From contig JADJPF010000011.1 of NCBI GenBank assembly GCA_016713405.1, forward strand, positions 62,001-126,000: a DNA stretch of 64,000 nt. Direction: 5' to 3'. Below are positions 7,864 through 16,974 of this stretch, piece by piece. Origin of the DNA: Blastocatellia bacterium (GTDB taxonomy: Bacteria; Acidobacteriota; Blastocatellia; Chloracidobacteriales; JADJPF01). Every line of letters begins with the position of its first letter. Position 1 is the stretch's first letter. Below the pieces are notes generated by a model, which had not been told where the DNA came from, did no database searches, and saw only the letters and a program-made list of their open reading frames with translations. A program made the position numbers and the translations under genes.

Positions 7864-9706
7864 ATGGATATATCGTTTGAAGCGGAAGATAAAACAGAGT
7901 TAAGTTTTAGCAAAATTCCAGAAGAAAAAAATGAAAATAATAAACTAAAACCTGCCTATGCCTTACAGGAAGCCTTGAAAGAAGGTTACACGGTTAAAGA
8001 ATTAAAAACAGATATTTTAGCTGGTATCGTGGTAGGAATAGTTGCTCTACCCTTAGCAATGGCTTTAGCTATTGCTTGTGGAGTTCCTCCGCAATATGGG
8101 ATTTATACGGCTGTAATATCTGGTGCAGTAATAAGTTTACTTGGTGGTTCACGAACTCAAGTTTCTGGGCCAACAGCGGCTTTTGTCGTTATCCTTGCCC
8201 CAATCACAATAAAATATGGCTTAGGTGGGCTTGTATTAGCTAGCTTGCTAGCTGGAATTATACTAGTTTGCTTTTCTTTAGCTAGGCTAGGGAAGTTTAT
8301 TGAATATATTCCAACTACAGTAACTACAGGGTTTACGGCTGGAATAGGTGTAGTTATAGGAGTACTTCAATTAAAAGATTTTCTTGGTTTAACAGTTAAA
8401 AATATGCCAGAACATTTTCCTGAGAGAGTTTTGGCTTTAATAACTGCTTTACCAACAATAAGACTAACAGATTTTGCTATAGGTCTGATAACACTATCAA
8501 TATTACTACTTTGGCCGAAAATCAATAAAACAATTCCATCACCTTTAGTAGCAATGGCTTTTGCTGCAATTATCGCGCTCATCTTAAAGAAAATTTTTCC
8601 TAGCTTTGATGTGGCGACTATTGGAACGCGGTTTTCTTACACTATAGCAGGTATTGAATATGCAGGAATTCCTAGAGCATTACCACTGCCGCTATTACCT
8701 TGGCATTTGCCGGGGGCAGATGGTCAAGCTGTAGGTATTTCCTTAAGTTTAATTCGTGAACTTCTTCCCGCTGCATTTGCTATAGCTGTACTAGGAGCAA
8801 TTGAATCTCTTTTATCTGCGGTAGTTTCTGATGGTATGACTAATAAAAAGCATAACTCTGATTCAGAACTACTAGCACAAGGAATAGGTAATATAGTTGG
8901 CCCTTTTTTCGGTGGATTTGCAGCTACAGGTGCAATAGCTAGAACAGCTACAAATATTCGTTCTGGTGGTCGTTCTCCAATTGCAGCTTTTATACACGCA
9001 GTTTTTGTTCTTTTAGCCGTTTTACTACTTGCGCCTTTAGTTGCTTATTTACCAATGGCTTCCCTAGCCGCATTATTACTGCTTGTTGCTTGGAATATGA
9101 GCGAGGCTAAACATTTTGTTCATATAACTAAAATTGCCCCACGTAGTGATATAGTAGTTTTATTAATTTGTTTCTTCTTGACTGTGTTTTTTGATATGGT
9201 TATAGGTGTTAGTGTAGGTTTAGTTTTATCTGCACTAGTATTTATGCACCGGATGGCAGAAACCTCAAAAGTTAATATTTTTGCTGAAAAAAGTTCTAGA
9301 CTAAAAGAACCGCTCCCACCTAATACCATACTTTATGAAATTATACTATTTTTTTGGTGCAGCACAAAAAGCTATGTCTACTATTAATGTTATTGGTCAA
9401 AATACCAAAATAATTATACTTTATATAGGTGCTGTTCAAATAATTGATGCAACAGGGTTAGTTAGTTTAGAGTCAGTCTTAAAATTACTTAAAGAAAAAG
9501 GTGTGTTTGTTATTATTGCAGGAGTAAAAAAACAACCTGCATCTGTATTAGCTAAAGCAGGAATACATAATCAAGAAAACAGTATCTTTATTTGTAGAAA
9601 ATTTAGTAAAGCTTTAGAACAAGCATGGGCTTATTCTAAAAATATAAACTCAAAAACAGAACAAAAAACAGAAGGTATATCTTATTTAGAAACTAGTAAA
9701 ATATAG
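7864..9706 (+). pseudogene. SulP-family anion (probably bicarbonate) transporter, frameshifted before the STAS domain
   Basis: Inner-membrane SulP/SLC26 transporter. The first frame (7864-9387) has the family start LKTDILAGIVVGIVALPLAMALAIACGVPPQYGIYTAV split over the first helices, the SGPTAAF motif and 10 or more membrane helices. At the T7 run 9349-9355 there is one T too many: removing it joins YEI to ILFFGAAQKAMSTI and the STAS domain (9335-9706, DATGLVSLESVLK). The repaired product is about 614 residues, normal for SulP. As written, the protein would lose its cytoplasmic STAS domain and gain about 13 foreign residues. A T7 run is also a place where polymerase slippage could restore the frame. 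The next gene is an exported beta-carbonic anhydrase, which favours bicarbonate over sulfate. Confidence 0.85.
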
Positions 9707-9764
9707 AAACTGCTAAAAAATTTGCAAGTATTTAAAAAAGTTATATCGCAGGAGAAATAAGGGT

Positions 9765-10385
9765 ATGAATAAACAATTAAAAAATCTTGCATTAGGACTA
9801 GGCTTGCTTTTACTTTTTTCTATGGGAATAAGTAGCAAAGCAGCTAGTTTTAATAAAGTATCAGTTGATGAGGCAGAAACTTTATCAGCAATTAAAGCAA
9901 AATCTTCTAGTTTAATACTAACAGGAAATACAGAAGCTTTACTACTAAGTTGTATTGATTACAGGTTAACTAATGAAACAGAAAACTATATGACTAGTCG
10001 AGGACTCTCACACCATTATGATCATGTAATGCTAGCTGGTGCTTCTTTAGGTGCGCACAATAAAAAATTTCCTACTTGGGAACAAACTTTTTTAGATCAA
10101 GTAGATGTAGCCATTAATTTACACCACATCCATAAAGTTATTGTTATGGATCATAGAGATTGTGGAGCATATAAAGTAATTTTAGGCTATGAAGCTTTAG
10201 ATAAAGAGCCAGATAAAGAAAAGTCTATTCATAAAGAGCAAATGGAGTCTTTAACAGATATAATTCAAGAAAAACATCCTGATCTTGATGTGGAAATGCT
10301 GTTGATGGGATTAGATGGAAAGGTAGAAAAAGTAGATGAAAGAATAGGCCATAAAATAAATAATAATGAAGGAGAGAATAATTAA
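9765..10385 (+). CDS. Exported beta-carbonic anhydrase-like protein
   Basis: 206 residues with a signal peptide (MNKQLKNLALGLGLLLLFSM, cleavage near SKAAS). The beta-class zinc-site pattern is present: LLLSCIDYRLT (Cys-x-Asp-x-Arg) and VMDHRDCGAY (His-x-x-Cys), with GASLGA between them. Interconverts CO2 and bicarbonate, here apparently in the periplasm. The ribosome-binding site GGAG lies about 10 bases upstream of the ATG. It follows the SulP gene by 58 bases, so the pair probably forms a CO2/bicarbonate supply or pH module. The residue after Asp is Tyr instead of the usual Ser (CIDYR for CxDSR), typical of a divergent subgroup; activity is likely but untested. Confidence 0.82.
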   Translation: MNKQLKNLALGLGLLLLFSMGISSKAASFNKVSVDEAETLSAIKAKSSSLILTGNTEALLLSCIDYRLTNETENYMTSRGLSHHYDHVMLAGASLGAHNKKFPTWEQTFLDQVDVAINLHHIHKVIVMDHRDCGAYKVILGYEALDKEPDKEKSIHKEQMESLTDIIQEKHPDLDVEMLLMGLDGKVEKVDERIGHKINNNEGENN

Positions 10386-10410
10386 AAAATAATTTTGTCT
10401 GTCATTTATT

Positions 10411-10461
10411 TTTTTCCATCCATATAGCTTATATCAAAAGTAAGCTATATGGATGGAAAAA
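10411..10461. terminator. Bidirectional terminator, perfect 21-bp stem
   Basis: Bases 10411-10431 are the exact reverse complement of 10441-10461 (stem core CCATCCATATAGCTTA), loop 9 nt, with T runs on the outer side on both strands. It separates the convergent carbonic anhydrase and thioredoxin genes. Confidence 0.85.
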
Positions 10462-10485
10462 GTTTATTAGCTGCTAATAACTTAG

Positions 10486-11703
10486 CTAATTTTTAGAAGA
10501 AATTTGATTGGCTAATTCTGTTTGCCCAAATTCAGTGGCTTTTTGTGCGAGTAAAGCTAAAGTTTCTTTACTGGAATCAAAACTAATTATTCTCTCTGCA
10601 ACAGTTTGAGCTTGTTTTAAGTCTTTAACACCTAATAAAGCCGTAAAGTATTTTACGCTCTCACGAGTTGTCAATCTTTTTAAGTTTGAAGCTAGTGTAT
10701 CTTGTTGTTCTTTTGTTAATTTTGATTTGTTCTCCATTTCCTTATAAGCTTCCAATGATCTACTATATAGAGCTATTCTTTTTTCTATTTTTTCAAGAGT
10801 ATTTCCTGCACTTTCTACAATGTCATTGTAGCGTTTAGCTTCTAACAAAGTATCTAATAAACTGTCTAGCAAACTAGCTTCTAGCAATTTTTGATTGTTT
10901 TGTTTAACTTTTGTATAAAATGACAAGTTTCGATCAGTGCCATCTTTGCCTAAGTATTTGTTAATAGCGATAAAATCATATGCTAAGAAGAGAAGAGTTT
11001 CATTAGATTCAATCTTTTGAACATCATTTAACTGTTTTTCTGCTTTGTTGCTACGTTCAATCAAAGCTTCTGAAGCTGGAGGATATTTTTGACCTAATTT
11101 AGCAATATAACTAAGTAAAAATGATGTACGCACACCTGCATAATTTGGCTCATGCTTTAGCCCTTCATCAAAACACCATAAATAATGGGTTAAAGCTTCT
11201 TCGTATTGACCAACTCTAGCAAGTTCTCCTGCATAATTGTCTCTTATTGAAGGATCATTAGCATTTTGTATAAATTCTTCTTTTGCTTTAATTAAAGCGG
11301 TTTTTCCTGCTAAAGCATCTTTAGCATTAGATAAAAAGGCGGTGGGTTCACGATAACCAACAATTGAATCTAGTAATTTGCCTTCAGGACTGATAATAGC
11401 AATTGTTGGATAAGCTGAGACTTTATAACGCTCGGCTAGAGATTCTTCTTTTTCAGCATCTATTTTTAATGCTATGGTGTTTTGTTCTAACCAGTTGATT
11501 ACATCTTTATCTTTCCAGGTTGTAGCATCTAATTTTTTGCAAGGGCCACACCAGGTAGTAAAAAAGTCTATAAGCACAACCTTTTTTTCTTCTTTAGCTT
11601 TTAAGCAAGCTTTATCAAAATCTAAGCTGTAAAATGGAGATTGTGCAAACGTAGATAGGGAAAAAGAGATTAAAAAGAGAATTGTTAGTAGCAAATATTT
11701 CAT
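10486..11703 (-). CDS. Secreted thioredoxin-like protein with helical repeat tail
   Basis: 405 residues. Signal peptide MKYLLLTILFLISFSLSTFAQ, then a thioredoxin fold (about 25-135) with the redox motif FFTTWCGPCKKLD and the cis-proline segment SAYPTIAII. Residues 140-405 are alpha-helical, TPR-like, without catalytic motifs. Probably a periplasmic thiol-disulfide oxidoreductase or chaperone. It reads divergently from the osmoprotectant-binding lipoprotein, and its 3' end meets the terminator at 10411-10461. Confidence 0.82.
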   Translation of the reverse strand: MKYLLLTILFLISFSLSTFAQSPFYSLDFDKACLKAKEEKKVVLIDFFTTWCGPCKKLDATTWKDKDVINWLEQNTIALKIDAEKEESLAERYKVSAYPTIAIISPEGKLLDSIVGYREPTAFLSNAKDALAGKTALIKAKEEFIQNANDPSIRDNYAGELARVGQYEEALTHYLWCFDEGLKHEPNYAGVRTSFLLSYIAKLGQKYPPASEALIERSNKAEKQLNDVQKIESNETLLFLAYDFIAINKYLGKDGTDRNLSFYTKVKQNNQKLLEASLLDSLLDTLLEAKRYNDIVESAGNTLEKIEKRIALYSRSLEAYKEMENKSKLTKEQQDTLASNLKRLTTRESVKYFTALLGVKDLKQAQTVAERIISFDSSKETLALLAQKATEFGQTELANQISSKN

Positions 11704-11861
11704 TTTTATCCTTCTTTCTTGTTTATTGTTGTCATTAAACTCAGAAGTTCTAAAAAATATTCATTATTTTACTAGGAAATTACCATACCCAAATTATAAT
11801 GTATTGATTTATTATAGATTGGTATAAATAATTACAACATTTTTCTAGGATTACTTAAAAA

Positions 11862-12743
11862 ATGAAAAAAGTATTTTATTCACTATTAGTTTTACTGATG
11901 ATTTTTATTCTTTCTTGTCAAAGTGGTGGCAAAGAAAATTTGATTATAGGCTCAAAAAATTTTACAGAATCAATTATTTTGGCTGAACTGCTAGCGCAAC
12001 ATATTGAATCTAGCACAGGACAAAAAGTTAGCAGAAAATTTAATTTAGGTGGGACATTAGTTTGTCATCAAGCTTTAATTGCTAATCAAATTGATATTTA
12101 TCCTGAATATACTGGGACAGCTTTAATGGCAATTCTACAAGAACCTGCACAAACTGACCCAAAAATGGTTTATCAAACCACAAAACAAGCCTATGAAAAT
12201 AAATTTAATGCTACATTGGCCGAGCCTTTAGGTTTTAACAATACTTTTGCTATTTTGATTCGTGGCGAAGAGGCGAAAAAGCTTAATTTAACTACTATTT
12301 CACAAGCTGCAAAATATACTTCTGACTGGCAAGCAGGCTTTGGTTATGAGTTTGTAAGCCGTGCAGATGGTTTTGCTGGCTTTGCTGCAAAATATCAATT
12401 GAAGTTTAAGCAAGCACCAAAAGAAATGGATCTGGCCCTGACTTACAGAGCATTAGCTGAAAAACAGGTAGATTTAATTGCTGGTAATTCAACTGATGGA
12501 CTAATTGCTAGCCTGGATTTGTTTATGTTAGAGGATGACCAAAATTATTTTCCACCCTACCAAGCCGTGCCGGTTGTCCATCAGGAGACTCTAAAACGCT
12601 TTCCAGAGTTGCAAAACATATTAAATAAATTAGCAGGAAAAATTAGCGAAAAGGAAATTCAAAAGCTTAATGGTTTGGTTGATATTGACCATAAAGATAT
12701 AGGCGAAGTTGTAAAAGAATTTCTAGCATCAAAAAAATTGTAA
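11862..12743 (+). CDS. Glycine betaine/choline-type ABC transporter substrate-binding lipoprotein
   Basis: 293 residues. Lipoprotein signal with lipobox ILSC (Cys19), then the OpuAC/OpuBC-type periplasmic binding fold: IIGSKNFTESIILAELLAQ, LGGTLVCHQAL, IDIYPEYTGTAL and a Glu-Asp-rich C-terminal lobe (LEDDQNYFPPYQAVPVV). It binds quaternary ammonium osmoprotectants in known relatives. No permease or ATPase gene is next to it: the upstream gene is divergent and the downstream gene convergent, so it is an orphan here and must pair with components encoded elsewhere. Confidence 0.82.
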   Translation: MKKVFYSLLVLLMIFILSCQSGGKENLIIGSKNFTESIILAELLAQHIESSTGQKVSRKFNLGGTLVCHQALIANQIDIYPEYTGTALMAILQEPAQTDPKMVYQTTKQAYENKFNATLAEPLGFNNTFAILIRGEEAKKLNLTTISQAAKYTSDWQAGFGYEFVSRADGFAGFAAKYQLKFKQAPKEMDLALTYRALAEKQVDLIAGNSTDGLIASLDLFMLEDDQNYFPPYQAVPVVHQETLKRFPELQNILNKLAGKISEKEIQKLNGLVDIDHKDIGEVVKEFLASKKL

Positions 12744-12752
12744 ATAGAAAAT

Positions 12753-13595
12753 TTAAGAGGTTTTAATTGAAGCTTTAATTGATGTGTTACTGCTAAATCT
12801 TATAGTTAGAATAGAGAAAATTACTACCATTACTAATGCAATAGCACTTGCAACGCTCCCTTTTTCATTAATAAGAATGTATCCAAAAAGAGCTACAACA
12901 GGAAGCCGGAGAATTTTAATTGTTCCAGCCTTTAACGCTCCTAAATGTTGCATTCCATAATATAAAGAGCTAACAGCTAAACTAACTATTAAACCAACAA
13001 CTGCACCAACAGCTAAACTTCCTAGCCAATTGCTAGATTGACCACCTAAAGAGGAGTTGCCTAGGAAAATTACTAGCATTGCAGAAAGAATTGCTAAAAC
13101 TGTTTGCATTGCTAAGACAAAAGAAGGAATAGCATCTTTTTTAACAACTTCACCTGCAACAAGCGAAAGACCTGTGCTAGCAATTCCAACACAGCTAATT
13201 AAAATTGCTAAAGTAGAAAGTTTTTCGGGCCACTGTCCAACTGTAGCACAACTTGCTATCACGAGTAACACCAGAAAAATAAGAGCTTTAGCTGTTAATT
13301 TACGTTCTTGTATAAAACGATGTGCAAACATTAAAGGTAGTAATGAAAGCGGCTCAATTAAGCCTACTAAAGCTACTGGAGCAACACGAATTGCTAAATA
13401 AAATGATAAACCACTTAGGGCAGAAAGCGTAAGCGCAGGCCACCAGGCTTTCCAACTTACTTTAGAAAATCTACCACCAAAAAATATTTGAATAATGGCA
13501 GCCATTGTACATTGAGCAAAAGCTATTAGCCCTGTAGAGAAATTTGCTTTAGCTGCTAGTCTTAAGGAAATAGATTCACCTGCAAAAACTAGCAT
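12753..13595 (-). CDS. EamA-family (DMT) transporter, start uncertain
   Basis: 280 residues from the ATG at 13595, with about nine or ten membrane helices in two EamA halves and motifs such as GLIEPLSLLPLMFAHRFIQERKL. From this ATG the first helix appears cut. The same frame is open upstream to 13676 and reads SLISDQKQNNIPLIAYLSVTFA before the ATG, a good N-terminal helix, but it contains no ATG, GTG or TTG. AGGAAAAG sits just before a CTT-ATT pair at 13658-13653, so an ATT start near 13655 or a lost start codon is possible. Substrate unknown; convergent with the binding lipoprotein gene. Confidence 0.7.
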   Translation of the reverse strand: MLVFAGESISLRLAAKANFSTGLIAFAQCTMAAIIQIFFGGRFSKVSWKAWWPALTLSALSGLSFYLAIRVAPVALVGLIEPLSLLPLMFAHRFIQERKLTAKALIFLVLLVIASCATVGQWPEKLSTLAILISCVGIASTGLSLVAGEVVKKDAIPSFVLAMQTVLAILSAMLVIFLGNSSLGGQSSNWLGSLAVGAVVGLIVSLAVSSLYYGMQHLGALKAGTIKILRLPVVALFGYILINEKGSVASAIALVMVVIFSILTIRFSSNTSIKASIKTS

Positions 13596-13769
13596 AGCAA
13601 AAGTTACTGATAAATAAGCAATTAAAGGAATATTATTTTGTTTTTGGTCTGAAATAAGGCTTTTCCTATATAGAGATTAACATTTTTATCTATTTTAAAA
13701 TGTAGTTTTATATAGGTTTTCTATGTTGAGAAGCAACTATTTTATCCGCCAAAAAGATTTAATACTAAC

Positions 13770-13911
13770 TACAGCGTAAACTAAATAAATTAATATTTTG
13801 AATTCTGAAGCCCAACAGGGCGTGCATAGTCATTTAATGTTAAGAAAAAACTATGTCGCCCCGCTAGAGTTTAAGGTTCGAGATCTTACATTTTATTTAG
13901 TTTATGGAGTA
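13770..13911. mobile_element. MITE-like element with terminal inverted repeats, copy A (142 bp)
   Basis: Left end TACAGCGTAAACTAAAT (13770-13786) and right end ATTTAGTTTATGGAGTA (13895-13911) are inverted repeats with only four internal mismatches. The interior (GAAGCCCAACAGGGCGTGCA ... AACTATGTCGCCCC) is clearly homologous to the element at 63043-63251. No coding capacity. It ends two bases short of the stop codon of the minus-strand TonB-repeat gene. Most of the surrounding gap from 13596 to 13912 is this element plus the upstream region of the EamA gene. Confidence 0.7.
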
Positions 13912-13912
13912 T

Positions 13913-14986
13913 TTATTTGTTATTTAAGTTAAAACGAAATGTTAGTACACCAGAGACTTTTACAGGCTTACCATCTATTGAAGTAGGGTTAAATGTCCAT
14001 TCTTTTGCTGCAACAATAGCACTTGCTTGTAGCAATGGATGACCTGAAACAACCCGCGCAAGAGCAACTTTGCCTTCTTCATCAATAGTAATTTCTACTA
14101 CAACATCACCTTCTACTTCTGCGGCTTTTGCTACAGCAGGATATTGAGGCAAGGCTTTATTTATTGCATTGCTACGTAAAACACCTTCTGAACGTCGGAT
14201 AATGCTTGGCATAGGTATATCTACGCCCTTGGATGCTAAATCTTGTTGTAAGGAACCTAACTTAAAGCGGAATGATAATTCAGCAGAAACTCTTACAGCT
14301 TTACCATCTAATTCAAAAGGCTTAAATGTCCATCCCTTAGCGGCAGTAACAGAAACATCTTGTAATAATTCATGTCCAGAAGAGGCTTTAGCACTAACAA
14401 CTTTGCCTTCTTCATTAATAATAATTTGAACTGTTACATCGCCTTCAACATTTTGTTCTTTAGCTTCTTTTGGGTATTCTGGCGAAACTCTATTTGTAGC
14501 AAGTCCGCGAATTACACCTTCAGAACGCTTAACAATATTTTCATCTGTTTGGCTTGCATCAGAACTAAGTGTAGTTGTACTTTCAGCTAAACTACCTAGC
14601 TTAAAGCGAAATGTTAATATTCCTGATACTTTTACAGCTTGGTCATTTAATTTAGTAGGCTTAAATGTCCATTGTTTAGCCGCTTCTAGTGCAGCATCAA
14701 CTAATAATTCATGACCTGACATTGCACGTGCATTGCTAACTTTGCCCTCTTCATCAATGGTAATTTCAATAACTACATCACCTTCAACATTTTGTTCCTT
14801 GGCGACTCTTGGATATTCTGGCGCGGTTCTATTTAAGGCACTACCGCGTAATACACCTTCTGAACGTCGGATAATGCTTTGTGTAGCAGCAGTTTTAGTT
14901 TCTGCATTAACAATATCTAATGAAAGTGTTTGAAAGAAAAATACTGATATAATAGCGACAAAAGATAGTACAAATAGTTTTTGCAT
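13913..14986 (-). CDS. Periplasmic protein with three tandem TonB C-terminal domains
   Basis: 357 residues: a hydrophobic export segment (residues 4-28, MQKLFVLSFVAIISVFFFQT), then three copies of a roughly 95-residue unit at 38-132, 151-245 and 261-355. Each opens with RRSEGVLRG-like residues and continues YPxxAKxxxVEGDVxxxITIDEEGKV, SGHxLL, AAKxWTFxPxxxxxxxVKVSGxLTFRF. This is the TonB C-terminal fold that grips the TonB box of outer-membrane receptors. A usual TonB has one such domain, a proline-rich spacer and a membrane anchor; here there is no spacer. A role near the Oar-like receptors at 44777 and 63406 is plausible but unproven. Confidence 0.82.
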   Translation of the reverse strand: MQKLFVLSFVAIISVFFFQTLSLDIVNAETKTAATQSIIRRSEGVLRGSALNRTAPEYPRVAKEQNVEGDVVIEITIDEEGKVSNARAMSGHELLVDAALEAAKQWTFKPTKLNDQAVKVSGILTFRFKLGSLAESTTTLSSDASQTDENIVKRSEGVIRGLATNRVSPEYPKEAKEQNVEGDVTVQIIINEEGKVVSAKASSGHELLQDVSVTAAKGWTFKPFELDGKAVRVSAELSFRFKLGSLQQDLASKGVDIPMPSIIRRSEGVLRSNAINKALPQYPAVAKAAEVEGDVVVEITIDEEGKVALARVVSGHPLLQASAIVAAKEWTFNPTSIDGKPVKVSGVLTFRFNLNNK

Positions 14987-15174
14987 AAAGACTTACTCCA
15001 CATTTAATTAAAATTATATTGCTTTGTTGTTTGGGTTGATCAGACACCAAGAGAAAAATTTTGTTCCCAACTTCTAAAGAAAAATCTTAAAATTTTCCAG
15101 AAAATCTTAGAAGTTTCTTCTAAAATATTGTATTTAATTAGATAAGAGTAAAATCAATTAGGAAAAATTAAATT

Positions 15175-15657
15175 ATGAGCAAACAAATTTATGCAATTGT
15201 TAGATATTTTCCAGAAAATGAGCCAACAAAAAATGCTTGTGACCAGGTTTATTTAGAGCTTGAAGCAGAAAATAAACACCAAGGTAAATTTAAGTTTTTT
15301 ACCGAAATTTATTCTTCTGACTGGGGAGATCATATAAAAAAAGTTGTTGGCTATCTTGGAACTTATCAAGAAGACACAGAAAAAATAATTTGTCAAAGTG
15401 AGTACAAATATACTTTTGATGGCCTTAATGACCATGAAATGCAAACACATGAAAAAGATGAAAAAACGATTTCTTGCACAGAAATTTTTACATTTGCAAA
15501 GTCTACTGATGAAGTTCTTTGCCCTATAGATGGAAGACTTTTATCAGGCGATATATTAGAAAGTTTTAAGGGCAAGCCTATGAAAAAAGATGTAGAAATT
15601 TATAAATCTGATTTTTGGAAAAAATATACAAAAGGCGTAAAAATACCAAACAGCTAG
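15175..15657 (+). CDS. Conserved-looking protein of unknown function
   Basis: 160 residues, soluble, acidic and rich in Lys, Glu and aromatic residues, without signal peptide or membrane segment. It has four Cys (at CDQVY, ICQSE, SCTEI and LCPID), which could bind a metal but show no standard zinc pattern. The ATG at 15175 follows AGGAAAAATTAAATT, a reasonable ribosome-binding site. It is convergent with the sensor kinase gene, the stops being only 4 bases apart. I do not recognise the family. Confidence 0.6.
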   Translation: MSKQIYAIVRYFPENEPTKNACDQVYLELEAENKHQGKFKFFTEIYSSDWGDHIKKVVGYLGTYQEDTEKIICQSEYKYTFDGLNDHEMQTHEKDEKTISCTEIFTFAKSTDEVLCPIDGRLLSGDILESFKGKPMKKDVEIYKSDFWKKYTKGVKIPNS

Positions 15658-15661
15658 CAAG

Positions 15662-16974
15662 TTAATGGTTTTGAAAAAATATTGTAAATTGTGTTGGCCC
15701 GCCTATATCGCTTTCTAAAGAAAAGCTAAAATGGTGGTTGCTTAGTATTTCTTTTACTAACATTAAACCTATTCCTTGACCATTGTCTTTAGTAGTAAAA
15801 AATGGAGTAAAAAGCTTTGCTTGTACTTCAGATGAAATGCCTTTGCCAGTGTCAATAATCGTGACAAAACTGCCCTGATCATTTTCACCTAATTTAATTG
15901 TAATAGAGCCTTTGTTTTCAATTGCTTCAATAGCATTTTTTAAGATATTAACAAAAACTTGCTGCATTTGAATTTTATCCATTTCAACAGGCTTAAGATT
16001 TTTTACTATTTCCCAATGCCAATCAATAGAGCGTTTTTGACATTCTGAGCGCAAAAGAATTTCTAGGGTTTCTAGCAGTTCTTTAACATTTGTGGCGGAG
16101 AGTTTTGGATTAGGCAAGCGTACAACTTCAGCCAAGCTATTCATAAAAGTGTTAAGTTGTGCAGTGCGGGAAATAATAACTTTTAATGCTGTTTCAAAAT
16201 CTTCTTGGTCATCTAAATTTAATTGATCCTTATAATTAAGACAGGAATTTAGCAGCGAATTTGTTGCAGCAATTGAATTATTAACCTCATCGACATCATA
16301 CGAATTAGCTTTTCATAGGCTGCTTTTTCTGATTGTTGTAATTCTTCGGTTAGCTCTTGAAGTAAGAAAAAATGTCTTGGAAAACCTCGGTCAAAAAACT
16401 CTAGACGTTGGCATTTAATACGTCTACCTGCGGCTAAAGAGATAATGCTGGCTTGATAGGTGTCTATTTCTGGTAAAACTTGGCAAAAAGGTTTATTTAG
16501 CTCTTCTAAGCTTTTTCCTATTAAATCTTGTTTTGCATTTTGTAAAATCTTCTCTACACTAGGGTTAGCAGAACTAATTTTTCCATCAAAATCAAAAATT
16601 AAAATTCCTGAAGGCGAGGCAGCCAAAATTTTATCTAAAAAAAAGTTTTGCTCTTGTAGTTGAATTCGTTCATTTTTTAGTTGGTCAATCATTTTATTAT
16701 AAACGTTAATTAGCTGGTCAATTTCTTCTTGTCCAACTTCAGGAAAACGAGATGTAAAATCCTGTTCAGCAATAAATTTTGTTCCTGTTTTAATTAAATT
16801 TAAGCTACCAAAAAAAGAGTTAATTAAGCGCAATCCATAAAGTAGGGTGATTAAAAATAAGCTTTCTAGGAAAAATAGCCAAATAGGGTAGAAGAAAAAG
16901 ACGGCTAAAGACAGCCCGACAAAGACAGTGTGAAGTAGCAATAAATACAAAATAAATTTGGTGCGTAGCGTCAA
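15662..16974 (-). pseudogene. NtrY-like sensor histidine kinase, frameshifted at the phosphoacceptor histidine
   Basis: Membrane sensor of the two-component pair with the adjacent NtrC-type regulator. From TTG 16974 (TTGA overlap with the regulator stop): two membrane helices (about 7-55), HAMP-like linker, PAS-like domain (about 105-200, AASPSGILIFDFDGKISSANP), then KAAYEKLIRMMS followed by a frameshift and stop at 16249. One base is missing between 16290 and 16291: adding a C restores MMSHEVNNSIAATNS, the H-box, and an open frame through the ATPase domain (DTGKGIS, NGQGIGLMLVKEIL) to 15662. The repaired length is 438 residues. The lost base belongs to the catalytic His codon. As written, the kinase would be dead; error or true mutation cannot be told apart here. 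Confidence 0.85.

Noticed and set aside
15060..15116. Possible stem ACTTCTAA ... TTAGAAGT upstream of the unknown gene at 15175
   Set aside because: Arms are short and interrupted in very AT-rich DNA; not distinguishable from chance.
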